From assembly GCA_965248635.1 (NCBI GenBank), contig OZ252114.1:3286001-3350000 (forward strand): a DNA stretch of 64,000 bases. Direction: 5' to 3'. The position numbers were made by a program, and so were the translations under genes. The stretch is from CBDAPI01 sp965248635 (GTDB lineage Bacteria > Acidobacteriota > UBA6911 > RPQK01 > CBDAPI01). Below the pieces are notes generated by a model. The model was not told where the DNA came from. It was given only the letters and a program-made list of their open reading frames with translations, and searched no databases. This document shows positions 62,372 through 64,000 of the stretch, piece after piece (the stretch's first letter is position 1; every line of letters begins with the position of its first letter).

Positions 62372-63250
62372 ATGAAAGTCGTTCTCTTTGGTAATGGAGA
62401 AGCCGCCATCCTCTGTCTTTGGAAGCTACTTCGACGTAGAAGCGGAAAAGTTAGAGTTATCGCTCCCCCAGGAGCTAAACACCAGCCCTGGCATCTTTCT
62501 CTGGAAGAAGAATGTATAAAGACATCAGTTCCCTACAGTAAACCCAAAGAAGTAAATTCTAGTGAATCCATTGCATTATTAAGTGCCTTCAATCCCGACA
62601 TAATGTTCTCTGTCTATTACACACAAATACTTGGCGGTAAACTATTACGCCTTTCCCAGTACGCTATTAACTTCCACCCGTCGCTCCTACCAGAGTATCG
62701 AGGAACCGCTCCGTTGATATGGACCATAGTAAATGGCGAACACAAGACAGGAATAACTGCTCATCAGATGACACTTCGAGTTGATGCCGGGAAGATCTAT
62801 ATGCGGCGTGAAATAGAGATATCGTCGGAGGATACAGGGTATACCCTGCATAGAAAGGCTTCAATAACTTGTGCGCAAGTATTCGATGAGGTTTTCTCAT
62901 TGTTCCTGGATGGAAAGTTACACGGCTATGACATGGAGGGCAAAGGAAGCTATTACTCATCGAAAACTCCAGGAGTGAATAGATTAGATCCGAAAGAGCA
63001 GACTGTGAAGCAAGTTTGCAATATTGTCAGGGCGCTGGTGAAACCGTTACCCGGTGCTTATTACATTGAGACTGACAACAAATATTCAATTGATAAGGTC
63101 ACTGTAGTGAACACCGAGAATGTTGAGGAGTCCAAAAGAGGAGAGCTTTTTAGAGAAGCTACAAACTTGTATCTCCAGTGCAGGGATGGTGTGGTCCGAT
63201 TGGATGACTACTCTATCTCAGAGGTGAATAATGAAAATCCCGTTTTATGA
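62372..63250 (+). CDS. Sugar N-formyltransferase (methionyl-tRNA formyltransferase fold)
   Basis: 292 residues. The N-terminal Rossmann strand is KVVLFGNGEAAILCLWKLL. The N10-formyl-THF site has NFHPSLLPEYRGTAPLIW, with the catalytic Asn-His pair in INFHPSLLP (about residues 97-105) and the matching Asp in ITAHQMTLRVDAGKI. The C-terminal part is short and not the tRNA-binding domain of Fmt, fitting VioF/FdtF-type NDP-aminosugar formyltransferases. It would formylate the 4-amino group made by the RffA-like enzyme. It closes the cassette and is notably AT-rich. Confidence 0.83.
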   Translation: MKVVLFGNGEAAILCLWKLLRRRSGKVRVIAPPGAKHQPWHLSLEEECIKTSVPYSKPKEVNSSESIALLSAFNPDIMFSVYYTQILGGKLLRLSQYAINFHPSLLPEYRGTAPLIWTIVNGEHKTGITAHQMTLRVDAGKIYMRREIEISSEDTGYTLHRKASITCAQVFDEVFSLFLDGKLHGYDMEGKGSYYSSKTPGVNRLDPKEQTVKQVCNIVRALVKPLPGAYYIETDNKYSIDKVTVVNTENVEESKRGELFREATNLYLQCRDGVVRLDDYSISEVNNENPVL

Positions 63251-63425
63251 GCAGTACATGGTGATGAGGAAAAATATCTCAGAGAGGCTCTTAACTCGGG
63301 AGGCTGAGCGGAGATAACGTGAGCCTGCGTCCAAGAAGATTCGTGCTCATCACCGGTTGCGCCGAGGCCGGCACACTCAGCAGAAGGTGGTTGCCAGGTC
63401 AGCACGGTGGTAAGGGAAGGATGAC

Positions 63426-64000
63426 ATGCTGAGAACAGAGAGTTTCGGGGGAATGCTGACTAGCGCCCTGATCGGGGCTCTGGCCACGCTTGCGCACGCC
63501 GAATTCAAGGAGGTCCTCCCCAACCTGCCCGATTACGAGTTGGTCCGGGTTGACTCGAGCCAGACCGCTCCATCCGGGGAGTTTCCGTCGGATATCGTGG
63601 AAGAGTACGGGTTTCTGTCCTTCACACAGTGGCGCATCCAGCCCGGCGCGGCCATTCTGGATGTCTACGAAATGATCGACACCCAGGCGGCTTATGGTCT
63701 TTTCACGATCTGGGAAGAGGACCGAAGAGACAGCGACCGGTCGCTGCTCATGGGCCTTGAGAATCGACTGATCGAAGGGCGCCTGGCCTTCTGGCGGGGG
63801 CACTATTTCTTCATTCTCCACTCTTCCCTGGCCCAGGAGGACTTTCTGTCCTCCTTTCCTCCGCTTCTCAAGAAGGCGATAGACGAGCGGAGTCTCCATC
63901 CTGTCAGCGTGTACCAGTTACCCGGGGATCACCTGGTCCGGCCTTCGATTCGTTTTTATGTGGGGCAAAAAGCCCTGGCAACGAATCCGGCCATTCCCCG
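63426..64000 (+). CDS. Secreted DUF6599-like protein (runs past the window end)
   Basis: At least 191 residues and still open at 64000. A signal peptide (GGMLTSALIGALATLAHA, to about residue 25) is followed by FKEVLPNLPDYELVRVDSSQ and AILDVYEMIDTQAAYGLFTI, then RLAFWRGHYFFILHSSLAQE. The pattern of a TxAxYG-type strand followed by WRGxYFF is that of DUF6599-like proteins seen in Acidobacteriota; function unknown. GGAAGG lies just upstream. GC-rich again, unlike the deoxysugar cassette. Confidence 0.7.
   Translation, partial: MLRTESFGGMLTSALIGALATLAHAEFKEVLPNLPDYELVRVDSSQTAPSGEFPSDIVEEYGFLSFTQWRIQPGAAILDVYEMIDTQAAYGLFTIWEEDRRDSDRSLLMGLENRLIEGRLAFWRGHYFFILHSSLAQEDFLSSFPPLLKKAIDERSLHPVSVYQLPGDHLVRPSIRFYVGQKALATNPAIP

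Overview
The window looks like accessory-rich chromosomal DNA from an Acidobacteriota bacterium. Two adjacent secreted VWA proteins resemble the VWFA-related family expanded in that phylum. A DUF1501/DUF1553 pair, ribonuclease J beside FtsK, and a DUF6599-like gene at the right edge fit the same group. Sulfatase, sialidase and ankyrin-repeat genes together hint at a host-associated or glycan-degrading lifestyle. This assignment is inferred from gene content only.

Layout. 0.1-7.9 kb: an arylsulfatase, a 16-repeat ankyrin lipoprotein, a sialidase and a Tat-exported Gfo/Idh/MocA oxidoreductase. 8-25 kb: a mobile-element zone bounded by a partial tRNA-Lys copy at 8033-8077 and the intact tRNA-Lys at 24708-24783. 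It holds an orphan hicB with an IS-truncated hicA, an integrase-type IS, RNase D, an IS21 element inside a decayed Ser/Thr kinase gene, a PIN gene, an XRE-ImmA regulator, a DUF1501/DUF1553 operon, an IS256 remnant and a truncated nuclease gene. 25-31 kb: a decayed sulfatase-activator-like gene, a large surface-protein gene broken into four frames, an intact IS630 and an IS1380 remnant. 31-34 kb: an acyltransferase-like membrane protein and two secreted proteins of unknown function.

34-48 kb is an orderly housekeeping block: purA, trxA, rsmA, rnj, ftsK, two VWA genes, ilvE, recX, alaS and a lytic transglycosylase. I saw no frameshift there. 48-63 kb is a surface-polysaccharide locus: a DUF354 protein, an asparagine-synthase-like amidotransferase, an alpha/alpha-toroid protein and a methyltransferase. 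A patch of truncated copies of the same gene types follows (53.5-55.7 kb). Next is an AT-richer cassette with a glycosyltransferase (frameshifted), RffA-like aminotransferase, NDP-hexose 2,3-dehydratase, 3-ketoreductase-like oxidoreductase, flippase-like membrane protein and sugar N-formyltransferase. Read as a pathway, the cassette predicts an NDP-activated 4-formamido-2,4,6-trideoxyhexose. The window ends inside a secreted DUF6599-like gene.

Single-base frameshifts are frequent in the accessory parts (arylsulfatase, sialidase, PIN, kinase, surface protein, two glycosyltransferases) and not seen in the housekeeping block, which argues for real gene decay more than uniform sequencing error. 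Several IS ends can be placed to the base. No rRNA genes and no CRISPR array were seen.
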